A stretch of 64,000 nt of DNA from the NCBI RefSeq assembly GCF_014251715.1, contig NZ_CP059198.1:124001-188000 (forward strand), in the 5' to 3' direction. The stretch is from Blattabacterium cuenoti (GTDB taxonomy: Bacteria > Bacteroidota > Bacteroidia > Flavobacteriales > Blattabacteriaceae). Under the pieces are notes generated by a model. The model was not told where the DNA came from. It searched no databases and worked only from the letters and a program-made list of their open reading frames with translations. This document shows, piece by piece, positions 41,301 to 49,180 of this stretch; within the stretch, counting starts at the first letter, position 1, and each line of letters starts with the position of its first letter. Made by a program: the position numbers and the translations under genes.

Positions 41301-42008
41301 GTAAATACTTTTGTATTTAAAAATTTAAATAATAAAGATGTTATCGACTCCATATTTCATATGAAAACGTATATAGAATCTTCACAAATATTCATGCTTT
41401 GTGGAGGATTTAGTGCAGGAGACGAACCAGATGGATCTGCTAAATTGATAGTATCTATTTTGCATAATCCATATATTAAGGATGCTATAAAACGTTTTTT
41501 GGATAAAGATGGATTAATATTAGGTATTTGTAATGGATTTCAAGGATTGATTAAATCTGGATTATTACCTTATGGAAAAATTTGTTTGAGAACACATAAA
41601 TCTCCTACATTAGCCTATAATAAAATAGAAAAACATATATCTCAATGCGTACATATAAAAGTTATTTCGGACCAATCTCCATGGTTAAAAGGAATGAAAA
41701 ATAAAATATATACCCTTCCCATATCTCATAGTGAAGGTCGATTTTATGCTAACGAAGAAATAACAAATAATTTATTCAAAAAAAATCAAATAGCCACACA
41801 ATATATAAATTTAGAAGGAACCCCAAGTTTAGAAAGATTATATAATCCTAATGGATCTATTGGAGCTGTTGAGGGATTATTAAGTGAAGATGGTAAAATT
41901 TATGGAAGAATGACTCATCCAGAACGTTATGATCATGGATTATTAAAAAATATACCTCATGTTCATCAAGATTCTATTTTCAAAAATGCAGTACAATATT
42001 TTTTATAA
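38328..42008 (+). CDS. purL: Phosphoribosylformylglycinamidine synthase (single-chain)
   Basis: A 1226-residue large-type FGAM synthase with built-in glutaminase, fourth step of purine synthesis. The N-terminal PurS-like domain (about 1-170) is followed by two AIRS-like halves with WSDHCRHTTF and NETHNHPTEIDPFSGA (ATP site), and by the class I glutaminase at about 960-1226 with the cysteine in GICNGFQGLI and the His/Glu in MTHPERYDHG. It is the longest gene here. Free-standing purS/purQ genes are not needed. Confidence 0.97.
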   Translation: MNFRICIQKKIPFDIDSRKLYRELKNMNISLSEVIIYYVYDIFNIQKKLFLESLSTIFVDPVTDILHKKIHFYNPYFYIPVKNDDRANAAMQCIQILDPKSPPVFVKTGIFIELIGINKKQDFDKIKKYYTASHFHIKKRYNRKINDIKIVDNFINLSINKIEKIHKKWNLSININDLLFIQKYFYKEKRNPTEAELRILDVFWSDHCRHTTFYTTLVNISFYGLLKNTYKSIFRKYLKDRDFIGRSKHPINFMDLSSLPSKIFYKKGKLKNYVLSNEHNACIIMVDVDMIDNKRKEKWYLLFKNETHNHPTEIDPFSGAFTCIGGAIRDPLSGRAFVYQGIRLSGAADPTNLKTFNGKLPQQKICFESAHGYSSYGNQVGLATTHVNEIYHEGYRAKRMEVGMVIGAVPVDFVKYKKPKKGDIILLIGGLTGREGIGGATDSSKEDDINFQKNIQKRQKGNPIIERKIQRFFRKKEVISLIKKCNDFGAGGAAVAIGELSDSLVLHLDKIPVKNTDLEAIEIAISESQERMAVVLDPKNVKKFIYLAKKENLSPIPIAEVTDNKKIIFYYKGKKIFNIKSSFLNTRGSHKKKSVRVNSPTSVSPFKKSKQFFFSKKTFLDTLSQLNIASQKSLVEMFDSTVGGTTVLMPFGGKYQMTPSEGSVQKIPVLQGSTNTVSLATWGFHPEISIWSPLHGGAYAIVECISKIVSMGGNYKNTYFSFQEYYQKLGNDPENWGKPFAALLGAYHAQMSLELVSIGGKDSMSGTYKNMMHVPPTFIAFGVATGSCSNIISPEFKKIGNKIYLYDHHPLKNEMPDFDSIKNAYDQVYEGIYSGKIVSAKTVKDGGISVAIAKMAFGNRLGVIINCKNNLLETSIGSLIIESSSPISDNFIPIGEIVSSKNLNFNGISIDINESINNWFKTFIPIFSSSEEIKKNITIVETPKQKKQKKNTIIWKCRLKKKGPPRVFIPIFPGTNSEFESIRAFEKEGSIVNTFVFKNLNNKDVIDSIFHMKTYIESSQIFMLCGGFSAGDEPDGSAKLIVSILHNPYIKDAIKRFLDKDGLILGICNGFQGLIKSGLLPYGKICLRTHKSPTLAYNKIEKHISQCVHIKVISDQSPWLKGMKNKIYTLPISHSEGRFYANEEITNNLFKKNQIATQYINLEGTPSLERLYNPNGSIGAVEGLLSEDGKIYGRMTHPERYDHGLLKNIPHVHQDSIFKNAVQYFL

Positions 42009-42034
42009 AAAAAATTAAAATTAATCATACATAT

Positions 42035-42526
42035 ATGAAAGTAGCTATATTTCTTGGAAGTGTTTCCGATAAATCAACTATGAAAATAGCAGCAGAAATA
42101 CTAAAAAAATTTAATATAAATTATAAATCTTATGTTATTTCCGCACATAGAATCCCAGATGTTTTATCAAAAACTATAAAAAAAATAGAATCGGAAGGAG
42201 TGGATATTATTATTGCAGGAGCTGGGTTATCCGCTCATTTACCTGGAGTAATATCTTCAAAAACTATATTGCCCGTGATTGGAGTCCCAATTTATCATAG
42301 CAATAATCATTATGGATTATTAGGAGGAATAGATGCACTTTTTTCTATGGTACAAATGCCAAAAGATGTCCCTATTGCTACAGTAGGAATAAATAATTCC
42401 TATAATGCGGCTTTATTAGCTATTCATATTTTGTCTATAAAATATATAGATATAAGAAAATCATTGATAAAATTTAGAATGGAAATAAAAGAAAAATTGG
42501 AAACTGAAATAGAGCAATACTTATGA
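42035..42526 (+). CDS. purE: N5-carboxyaminoimidazole ribonucleotide mutase, class I
   Basis: A 163-residue enzyme moving the carboxyl group to give CAIR. The start VAIFLGSVSDKSTMK and SAHRIPDVL identify class I PurE, which uses N5-CAIR made by PurK, not free bicarbonate. GAGLSAHLPGV and GLLGGIDALFSMVQMP are intact. PurK is not in the window, so it should be elsewhere in the genome. The stop overlaps the purC start by 4 bases. Confidence 0.95.
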   Translation: MKVAIFLGSVSDKSTMKIAAEILKKFNINYKSYVISAHRIPDVLSKTIKKIESEGVDIIIAGAGLSAHLPGVISSKTILPVIGVPIYHSNNHYGLLGGIDALFSMVQMPKDVPIATVGINNSYNAALLAIHILSIKYIDIRKSLIKFRMEIKEKLETEIEQYL

Positions 42527-43254
42527 GAAGTCGTATAATTAAAAATAAACTTTTATTAGAAGGAAAAACAAAAAAAATATATACCACAAAGAATACATTT
42601 GAAGTGTTGATTCAGTATAAAGATAGTATAACTGCTTTCAATGGATTGAAAAAAAAATTTATTCAGGATAAAGGAATTTTAAATAATGAAATAACTACAT
42701 TGATATTTAAATTTATCAATTATTGTGGAATAAAAACTCATTTTATACGAAAAATAAACAACAGAGAACAATTATGCCATAAAGTAGATATGATCCCATT
42801 AGAATTTGTTGTTCGCAATATTGTTGCTGGTAGTATGTCTAAACGATTAGGTATCAAGGAAGGAATTCAAATATTAAATCCTATTTTTGAAGTTTTTTAT
42901 AAAAATGATAAATTGAAAGATCCATTAATTAATGATCATCATGCAGTATTTTTGGAAATAATTTCTTATGAAGAATTAAATACAATTTATTCCATATTAT
43001 CAAATATGAATAATATTCTTAAAAAATATTTTTTAGATAAAAATATTATATTGGTAGATTTTAAAATAGAATTTGGTAAAAATCATAAAAATGAAATTTT
43101 ACTTTCTGATGAAATAAGTCCTGATACTTGTCGTTTTTGGGATAAAAAAACAATGAAAAAATTGGATAAAGATCCATTTCGAATTGGATTAAAGAAAAAG
43201 GAAGAGATACTTGATATTTATATGGAAATATTAAAAAGGTTAAATGTAAGTTAA
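42523..43254 (+). CDS. purC: SAICAR synthetase
   Basis: A 243-residue ATP-dependent ligase coupling CAIR and aspartate. LLLEGKTKKIYTT, ITAFNGLKK, the conserved PLEFVVRNIVAGSMSKRLG and the ATP/metal region LVDFKIEFG with LSDEISPDTCRFWD are all present. Length is normal for the short bacterial form. It overlaps purE by 4 bases and precedes purF by 17 bases. Confidence 0.97.
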   Translation: MRSRIIKNKLLLEGKTKKIYTTKNTFEVLIQYKDSITAFNGLKKKFIQDKGILNNEITTLIFKFINYCGIKTHFIRKINNREQLCHKVDMIPLEFVVRNIVAGSMSKRLGIKEGIQILNPIFEVFYKNDKLKDPLINDHHAVFLEIISYEELNTIYSILSNMNNILKKYFLDKNIILVDFKIEFGKNHKNEILLSDEISPDTCRFWDKKTMKKLDKDPFRIGLKKKEEILDIYMEILKRLNVS

Positions 43255-43271
43255 AGTTAATCCAATAAATA

Positions 43272-44735
43272 ATGGAACAAGGATATTCTTTTTCCAAAAA
43301 AAAAATATCTAAATTATCCACTTTTTTTATGAAAAAAAACTATTTTGATAAATTTCATGATGAATGTGGTATTTTTGGGATTTATTCTCCTCATAAAGTA
43401 GACACCTTTTCTTTAATTCAATTTGGTTTATTTGCATTGCAACACAGAGGACAAGAAGCTTGTGGTTTTTCTGTTTTGCGAGATGGTTTTATTATATCTC
43501 ATAAAAGCGAAGGGCTTGTTTTAGATTTTTTTAGAAAAATTTCTAATTCTGAATGTTATCATGGAAATGCCGTTATTGGGCATACACGTTATTCTACAGA
43601 AGGAGGACAAAGCAAAAAAAATATTCAACCATTTTTTGGAGAAAATTCCTATGGGAAAAGCACTATATCTATAGTACATAATGGAAATTTAGTAAATGCT
43701 ACAGATATTCGTAAAAAATTGGAATCTGAGGGAATACATTTTATATCCGAATATTCGGATTCTGAAGTAATACTACGTTTAATACAAAAATATTTATTGA
43801 AATATAATAATAGCTTGAAACAAGCTATTAAAAAAACAACTTTATATATTAAAGGAGCTTATTCTGTTATAGTACTCATGGATAATAAAATGGCTGCATT
43901 TCGAGATCCAAACGGAATACGTCCTTTATGTTATGGTATGCTAAATGAAAAAACTTATATATTTAGTTCTGAAACTTGTGGAATAGATTCTGTAGGAGGA
44001 TACTATGTAAGAGATTTATTTCCAGGAGAAGTTGTTATAGTGAATAAAAAATCCATTCGATTTTCTTTGATTACAAAAAAAAAATATACGAAAAAAAGAA
44101 TATGTTCTTTTGAGTATATTTATTTTTCTCGTCCGGATTCCTTAATTGAAAATATAAATGTTTATGAAATTCGTGAAAAAAGTGGAGAAAAACTTTATGA
44201 ACAACATCCAGTAGAAGCAGATGTAGTTATTGGAGTTCCTGATTCTGGAGTTCCAGCTGCTATTGGATATTCTAAAGCTTCTGGTATTCCTTTTAAACCA
44301 ATTTTAGTAAAAAATAAATATATTGGTAGATCCTTTATTCTACCAAAACAGGAAATGCGTGAAAAAATGGTGAATTTAAAACTAAATCCTATATTATATG
44401 AAATAAAAGGAAAACGTATTGTTATTATTGATGATTCTATAGTTCGTGGAACTACTAGTCGTAGATTAGTTTATATTTTAAGAAAAGCAGGAGCAAAAGA
44501 AATTCATTTTAGAAGTGCCTCTCCACCCATTATAGCTCCATGTTATTTAGGAGTAGATACTCCAAGTAAAAAAGATCTTATTTCAAACAATCATATTGAT
44601 AAAAAAAGTATAGCAAAAATTCTAAATGTAGATAGTTTAGAATTTTTAAGTATGGCTAATCTAATAGATATTCTTGGTAGTAGTAATTATTGTTTTGGTT
44701 GTTTTACGGAAAACTATCCCGTTCAAAAAAAATGA
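43272..44735 (+). CDS. purF: Amidophosphoribosyltransferase
   Basis: A 487-residue enzyme of the Bacillus type catalysing the first committed purine step, PRPP plus glutamine to phosphoribosylamine. The nucleophile is the cysteine of HDECGIFGIYSP, which must be exposed by removing a propeptide; LQHRGQEACGFS and the PRPP loop IVIIDDSIVRGTTSRR follow. The propeptide is 31 residues from the ATG at 43272 or 12 from that at 43329; the shorter resembles Bacillus. C-terminal cysteines (YCFGCFTENYP) resemble the Fe-S cluster ligands of that type. Confidence 0.95.
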   Translation: MEQGYSFSKKKISKLSTFFMKKNYFDKFHDECGIFGIYSPHKVDTFSLIQFGLFALQHRGQEACGFSVLRDGFIISHKSEGLVLDFFRKISNSECYHGNAVIGHTRYSTEGGQSKKNIQPFFGENSYGKSTISIVHNGNLVNATDIRKKLESEGIHFISEYSDSEVILRLIQKYLLKYNNSLKQAIKKTTLYIKGAYSVIVLMDNKMAAFRDPNGIRPLCYGMLNEKTYIFSSETCGIDSVGGYYVRDLFPGEVVIVNKKSIRFSLITKKKYTKKRICSFEYIYFSRPDSLIENINVYEIREKSGEKLYEQHPVEADVVIGVPDSGVPAAIGYSKASGIPFKPILVKNKYIGRSFILPKQEMREKMVNLKLNPILYEIKGKRIVIIDDSIVRGTTSRRLVYILRKAGAKEIHFRSASPPIIAPCYLGVDTPSKKDLISNNHIDKKSIAKILNVDSLEFLSMANLIDILGSSNYCFGCFTENYPVQKK

Positions 44736-44760
44736 TAGTATTTTATTAAAATTTAGAACC

Positions 44761-45744
44761 ATGAAAAAAAGCAATTTCACTATATGCAAAATTAGTAAAA
44801 TTTTAGAAAAAACTTATAACAATAAAGTTCTTAGTGATTTAGATAATTTTTCTGGATTTTATAATATCTATAAATGTGGATATAAAGAACCTATTTTAGT
44901 ATCTGGAGTAGATGGTGTAGGAACCAAATTACGTTTAGCTATCAATTACAAAAAATATGATATAATTGGAGTTGATTGTTTTGCAATGTGCGCAAATGAC
45001 GTATTATGTCATGGAGCTATTCCTTTATTTTTTTTAGATTATTTAGCTTGTGGAAAGATAGATTCTACTATTGTAGAAAAAATAATACAAGGAATAGCTA
45101 TTTCTTGCAAAAAAACTCATACATGTCTCATTGGAGGAGAAACAGCTGAAATGTCTGGAATTTATCAAGAAAATGATTATGATATTGCTGGATTTTGTGT
45201 AGGTATTGTAGAAAAAAAAAATTTGATAGATGGAAAAAAATTTATTCAGGATGGGGATATTTTAATAGGACTTCCTTCATCAGGGGTACATAGCAACGGT
45301 TTTTCTTTAATACAAAATATTTTTTCAAAAGAAGATTTTATGAAAAGTTTCCAAAAAAAACCTTTTTATGAAACTCTCTTAATTCCTACTAGGATTTATC
45401 ATTTTACTATTCATTTTTTATTAAAAAAATTTATGATACATGGATTAGCTCATATTACTGGAGGAGGAATATCAGATAATTTATCTAGAATTCTTCCAGA
45501 AAATTTATCAGCTATAGTAGAAAAAAAAAGAATTCCTATTCTACCTATTTTCAATTATATTCAAAAAAAAGGAAATTTATTAGATAAAGAGATGTGGAAG
45601 ACTTTTAATATGGGAGTAGGAATGATTATTATAGTTTCTTTTCAAGAACAATATACTATTTTAGATAAACTTCGTTTTTTAGGAGAAACCCCTTTTATTT
45701 TTGGTAATATTGTAAAAGGAAATAAAAGAGTTTTTTTTAAATAA
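44761..45744 (+). CDS. purM: Phosphoribosylaminoimidazole synthetase (AIRS)
   Basis: A 327-residue ATP-dependent cyclase closing the imidazole ring of AIR. VSGVDGVGTKLRLA, CAMCANDVL-like FAMCANDVLCHGA, LIGGETAEMSG and HITGGGISDN are the family signatures. I use the ATG at 44761, 25 bases after purF; the open frame extends back into purF, but those residues are not PurM-like. The N-terminus is slightly shorter than in E. coli. Confidence 0.96.
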   Translation: MKKSNFTICKISKILEKTYNNKVLSDLDNFSGFYNIYKCGYKEPILVSGVDGVGTKLRLAINYKKYDIIGVDCFAMCANDVLCHGAIPLFFLDYLACGKIDSTIVEKIIQGIAISCKKTHTCLIGGETAEMSGIYQENDYDIAGFCVGIVEKKNLIDGKKFIQDGDILIGLPSSGVHSNGFSLIQNIFSKEDFMKSFQKKPFYETLLIPTRIYHFTIHFLLKKFMIHGLAHITGGGISDNLSRILPENLSAIVEKKRIPILPIFNYIQKKGNLLDKEMWKTFNMGVGMIIIVSFQEQYTILDKLRFLGETPFIFGNIVKGNKRVFFK

Positions 45745-45785
45745 AAAGAGTATTTTTGAAATGAAAAAATGTACCTATATATCTC

Positions 45786-46352
45786 ATGAAAAAAATAGCT
45801 ATTTTAGTTTCTGGAAAAGGAACTAATATGCAGCATATTTTACAAGCGATAAAAAACGGAATTCTTTCTAATTTTATAGTAAATTTAGTTATTTCTGATA
45901 GATGGTGTAATGCAATTCAATATGCATTAAAAAAAAATATAACAGCCATTTATTTAAAAAAGAAAAATAATAAATTACTTTCTAAAGAAATAGACCAAAT
46001 TTTCGTAAAAAATGTTCCTAACATGATAGTTCTTTCTGGATTTCTTTCTATACTTGATGCAAAATTTTGTAAAAAATGGTTTGGAAAAATAATAAATATT
46101 CATCCTTCTCTCTTACCTAAATATGGAGGAAAAGGAATGTATGGAATAAAAGTGCATCAAGCTGTTCTAAAAAATAAGGAAAAAATATCAGGAGCTACTG
46201 TTCACTATGTTACAAAAAATGTGGATGCTGGAGATATAATTTTAAAAAAAACATGTAAAATTCATTCAAAGGAAACTCCAAAATCTTTATCAAAAAAAGT
46301 ATCTATTATAGAAAGAGAAATATTGATTCAGTCTATTAAAAAAAATTTTTAA
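45786..46352 (+). CDS. purN: Phosphoribosylglycinamide formyltransferase
   Basis: A 188-residue folate-dependent transformylase, third step of purine synthesis. ILVSGKGTNMQ at the start, LSGFLSILD, the catalytic INIHPSLLPKYGGKGMYG (Asn and His) and the aspartate in VDAGDIILK are all there. The stop codon lies inside a long hairpin (46322-46366) before purH. Length is slightly below the usual 200. Confidence 0.95.
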   Translation: MKKIAILVSGKGTNMQHILQAIKNGILSNFIVNLVISDRWCNAIQYALKKNITAIYLKKKNNKLLSKEIDQIFVKNVPNMIVLSGFLSILDAKFCKKWFGKIINIHPSLLPKYGGKGMYGIKVHQAVLKNKEKISGATVHYVTKNVDAGDIILKKTCKIHSKETPKSLSKKVSIIEREILIQSIKKNF

Positions 46353-46366
46353 TAGATTGAATCAAT
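46322..46366 (+). repeat. Long inverted repeat (RNA hairpin) at the purN-purH junction
   Basis: Bases 46322-46342 can pair with 46346-46366: a 21-bp stem with a single G-U wobble and an AAA loop. The outer arm reads ATTGATTCAGTCTATT and returns as AATAGATTGAATCAAT. It spans the purN stop codon. No clear U tract follows, so it is not a classical terminator; it might stabilise or attenuate the purine mRNA. Confidence 0.7.
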
Positions 46367-46397
46367 CCACAATAATAATTAATTAGTAGTATATCTT

Positions 46398-47924
46398 ATG
46401 AAAAGAGCTTTGATTAGTGTTTATGAAAAAAATAAAAAATTATTCAATTTTGTTTATTTTTTATATAAAAAAGGATATCAAATAGTTTCTACCGGGGGTA
46501 CTTATAAATATTTAATAAAAAACGGTTTATCTAATGTAATAGAAGTATCTGAGTTAACTTTTTTTCCTGAAATTTTAGATGGAAAAGTAAAAACCATTCA
46601 TCCTAATATTTATGGAGGAATTTTAGCAAATCGTTCTATTGAAAAAGATATCCAATCTATTCGGCATCATAATATTCATTGTATTGATATAGTGTTAGTT
46701 AATTTTTATCCATTTTTAAAAAAAATGCAAGAAAAATCTAATATAAATTCTTTGATTGAATTTATTGATATAGGAGGACCATCTATGCTTCGTGCAGCTG
46801 CTAAAAATTTTATGCATGTCACCGCTATTATAGATGATAATGATTATGAATTAATTCAAAATGAAATTGTTCATTATGGATTACCTTCATTAAGTTTAAG
46901 AAAAAAATTAGCAGGAAAGGTTTTTAATTTCACTTCTGTTTACGATTCTATTATTTCTCAATATCTTTTAATGGATGAAAAATTTCCTATTTATTTACAT
47001 TCTTCTTACGAAAAGAAAATGAATCTTCGTTATGGAGAAAATCCTCATCAAAAAGCAGCTTATTATATTAATACGATTAATAAGGGATCTATGCGTAATT
47101 TTCATCAATTACATGGAAAAGATTTATCATTTAATAATTTACGCGATATGGATATAGCTTGGAAGGTAGTTTCGCAATTTACAGAACCTGCTTGTTGTAC
47201 AGTAAAACATTCTACTCCTTGTGGAGTAGCATTAGGTAAAAATATTATTGAAGCATTTCAAAAAACTTATTATTCAGATCCTATTTCATTATTTGGAGGA
47301 ATTATGGCTGTTAATGTTCCAATAACAAAAGAATTAGCGAAATATATCAATAAAATTTTTTTAGAAGTTATTATCTCTCCAAGTTACCAAATAGACGTAT
47401 TAGAAATTTTAAAAATTAAAAAAAATATTAGAATTATTAGTATTAATGATCCAATTTCTAACCCACTAGAATATGTTCAAATAGATGGAGGAATGTTAGT
47501 ACAAGAAGCAGATTATTTTTTTCCTCATGAAGGAAATTATAAAATAGTTACTAAAAAAAAATTTTCGGATAAAGAATTAAAATCTTTATTTTTTGCACAA
47601 AAAGTAGTAAAATATGTAAAATCTAATGCGATTGTTGTGGCTAAAGATACGCAAACTTTAGGTATTTCAGGAGGTCAAACCAATCGTATTTGGGCAGCTA
47701 ATCAAGCAATAGAAAGAGCTTTGGGGAAAAAAAAAGAGGGATTAGTTCTTGTTTCTGATGCTTTTTTTCCTTTTCGTGATGTTGTAGATGAAGTAGCTCG
47801 TTCTGGAGTAATACGTGCTATTCTTCAACCAGGAGGATCTATACGAGATGAAGAATCTATAAAAGCTTGTGATTATCATGGAATAGCTATGGCTTTTACT
47901 GGAAAAAGACATTTTAAACATTAA
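46398..47924 (+). CDS. purH: Bifunctional AICAR transformylase / IMP cyclohydrolase
   Basis: A 508-residue protein performing the last two steps to IMP. The N-terminal MGS-like cyclohydrolase domain (about 1-195) has STGGTYKYL, VKTIHPNIYGGIL and IDIGGPSMLRAAAKN; the transformylase part (about 200-508) has LRYGENPHQKAAYY, AVKHSTPCGVA with the catalytic Lys-His pair, and FRDVVDEVARSGV. Length is normal. It begins 45 bases after purN, past a strong hairpin, and ends 5 bases before purD. Confidence 0.97.
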   Translation: MKRALISVYEKNKKLFNFVYFLYKKGYQIVSTGGTYKYLIKNGLSNVIEVSELTFFPEILDGKVKTIHPNIYGGILANRSIEKDIQSIRHHNIHCIDIVLVNFYPFLKKMQEKSNINSLIEFIDIGGPSMLRAAAKNFMHVTAIIDDNDYELIQNEIVHYGLPSLSLRKKLAGKVFNFTSVYDSIISQYLLMDEKFPIYLHSSYEKKMNLRYGENPHQKAAYYINTINKGSMRNFHQLHGKDLSFNNLRDMDIAWKVVSQFTEPACCTVKHSTPCGVALGKNIIEAFQKTYYSDPISLFGGIMAVNVPITKELAKYINKIFLEVIISPSYQIDVLEILKIKKNIRIISINDPISNPLEYVQIDGGMLVQEADYFFPHEGNYKIVTKKKFSDKELKSLFFAQKVVKYVKSNAIVVAKDTQTLGISGGQTNRIWAANQAIERALGKKKEGLVLVSDAFFPFRDVVDEVARSGVIRAILQPGGSIRDEESIKACDYHGIAMAFTGKRHFKH

Positions 47925-47929
47925 AAATA

Positions 47930-49180
47930 ATGAAAATTTTAATTCTTGGAGGAGGTGGACGTGAACATGCTATTGGAAAAAAATTATTAGAAGATTGTTC
48001 TTCTATGAATCTTTATTTTTACCCTGGAAATGGAGGAACAGGTATAATTGGAAAAAATATTGGAAATCATTACTCTACATTAGAATTGGTTTTTTTTGCT
48101 AAAAAAAATGCAATAGATCTAACTATTGTAGGATCCGAAATTTTTCTATTAGAAGGAATAGTTGATATTTTTAAAAATTTTGGATTAAAAATAATTGGAC
48201 CACATTATTTAGCGGCTAAACTTGAAGGAGATCGCATTTTTTCTAAATCTTTTATGAAAAAATATGGAATTTCCACTCCTAAATTTGAAATTTTTTCTTG
48301 TTATAAAAAAGCTATCAATTTTTTTAAAAAAAAATTTTTTTCTGTAGCTATTAAAACTAATGGAATTGCTGGAGGAAAAGGAGTTATTTTAGCTCATAAT
48401 AAAAATGAAGCTAAAAAAGCTTTAAAAACTATTATGATAGAAAAAAAGTTTGGTAAATCTGGTGATAAAATTATTATAGAAGAATTTATAGAAGGAAAAG
48501 AGGCATCTATTATATCTATTTTCAATGGAAAACACCTTATTCCTTTTTTATCTGCTCAAGATTATAAAAAAATAGAAGAAAATGAAAAAGGGATGAATAC
48601 AGGAGGAATGGGGTGTGTTGCTCCCAATCCATATATGACCAATTCTATTTGGATGGATTTTAAAAAAAACATATTGGAGCCTACTTTAGAAGGATTGATT
48701 TCAGAAAAATTAACTTTTTTTGGATTTCTATATTTTGGATTAATGATTACTTCTAATAAAGTTTACTTATTAGAATACAATACTCGTATTGGAGATCCAG
48801 AAGCTCAAGCTTTACTTCCATTAATGAAATGTAATTTTTTAGACATCATTCAATCTTCTTTTTATAATAAAAAAAAATATATTTTTTGGAAAAAATTATG
48901 TTCTTGTTGTGTCGTTTTATCTTCTAAAGGATATCCAGAAAAATATGAAAGTGGAAAAATTATAATGGGATTAAATTCTTTACAAGAACCTTTTTATATT
49001 GCTGGAGCAAAAAAAGAAAAAAAAAATTGGATTACATCAAGTGGACGTGTTCTAAATATAGTAGGAGTAGGAAAAACTATTAAAGAGGCTAGAAAAAAAG
49101 CTTATGATCAGGTTCAAAAAATTCATTTTGAAAATTTGTATTTTAGAAAAGATATTGGTTTATATAATAATATGAAATGA
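47930..49180 (+). CDS. purD: Phosphoribosylamine-glycine ligase
   Basis: A 416-residue ATP-grasp ligase forming GAR, second step of purine synthesis. ILILGGGGREHAIG at the start, the ATP-binding IKTNGIAGGKGVILA, the conserved NTGGMGCVAPNP and the metal-binding LLEYNTRIGDPEAQ are intact. Length is near 420, as expected. The stop overlaps the start of guaA by 4 bases. Confidence 0.97.
   Translation: MKILILGGGGREHAIGKKLLEDCSSMNLYFYPGNGGTGIIGKNIGNHYSTLELVFFAKKNAIDLTIVGSEIFLLEGIVDIFKNFGLKIIGPHYLAAKLEGDRIFSKSFMKKYGISTPKFEIFSCYKKAINFFKKKFFSVAIKTNGIAGGKGVILAHNKNEAKKALKTIMIEKKFGKSGDKIIIEEFIEGKEASIISIFNGKHLIPFLSAQDYKKIEENEKGMNTGGMGCVAPNPYMTNSIWMDFKKNILEPTLEGLISEKLTFFGFLYFGLMITSNKVYLLEYNTRIGDPEAQALLPLMKCNFLDIIQSSFYNKKKYIFWKKLCSCCVVLSSKGYPEKYESGKIIMGLNSLQEPFYIAGAKKEKKNWITSSGRVLNIVGVGKTIKEARKKAYDQVQKIHFENLYFRKDIGLYNNMK

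Noticed and set aside
40823..41353. 176-codon frame antisense to purL
   Set aside because: It lies fully inside purL on the other strand and shows no recognisable domain.
44674..44760. Start of purM inside purF
   Set aside because: The residues are an out-of-frame reading of the purF end; ATG 44761 precedes the conserved part.
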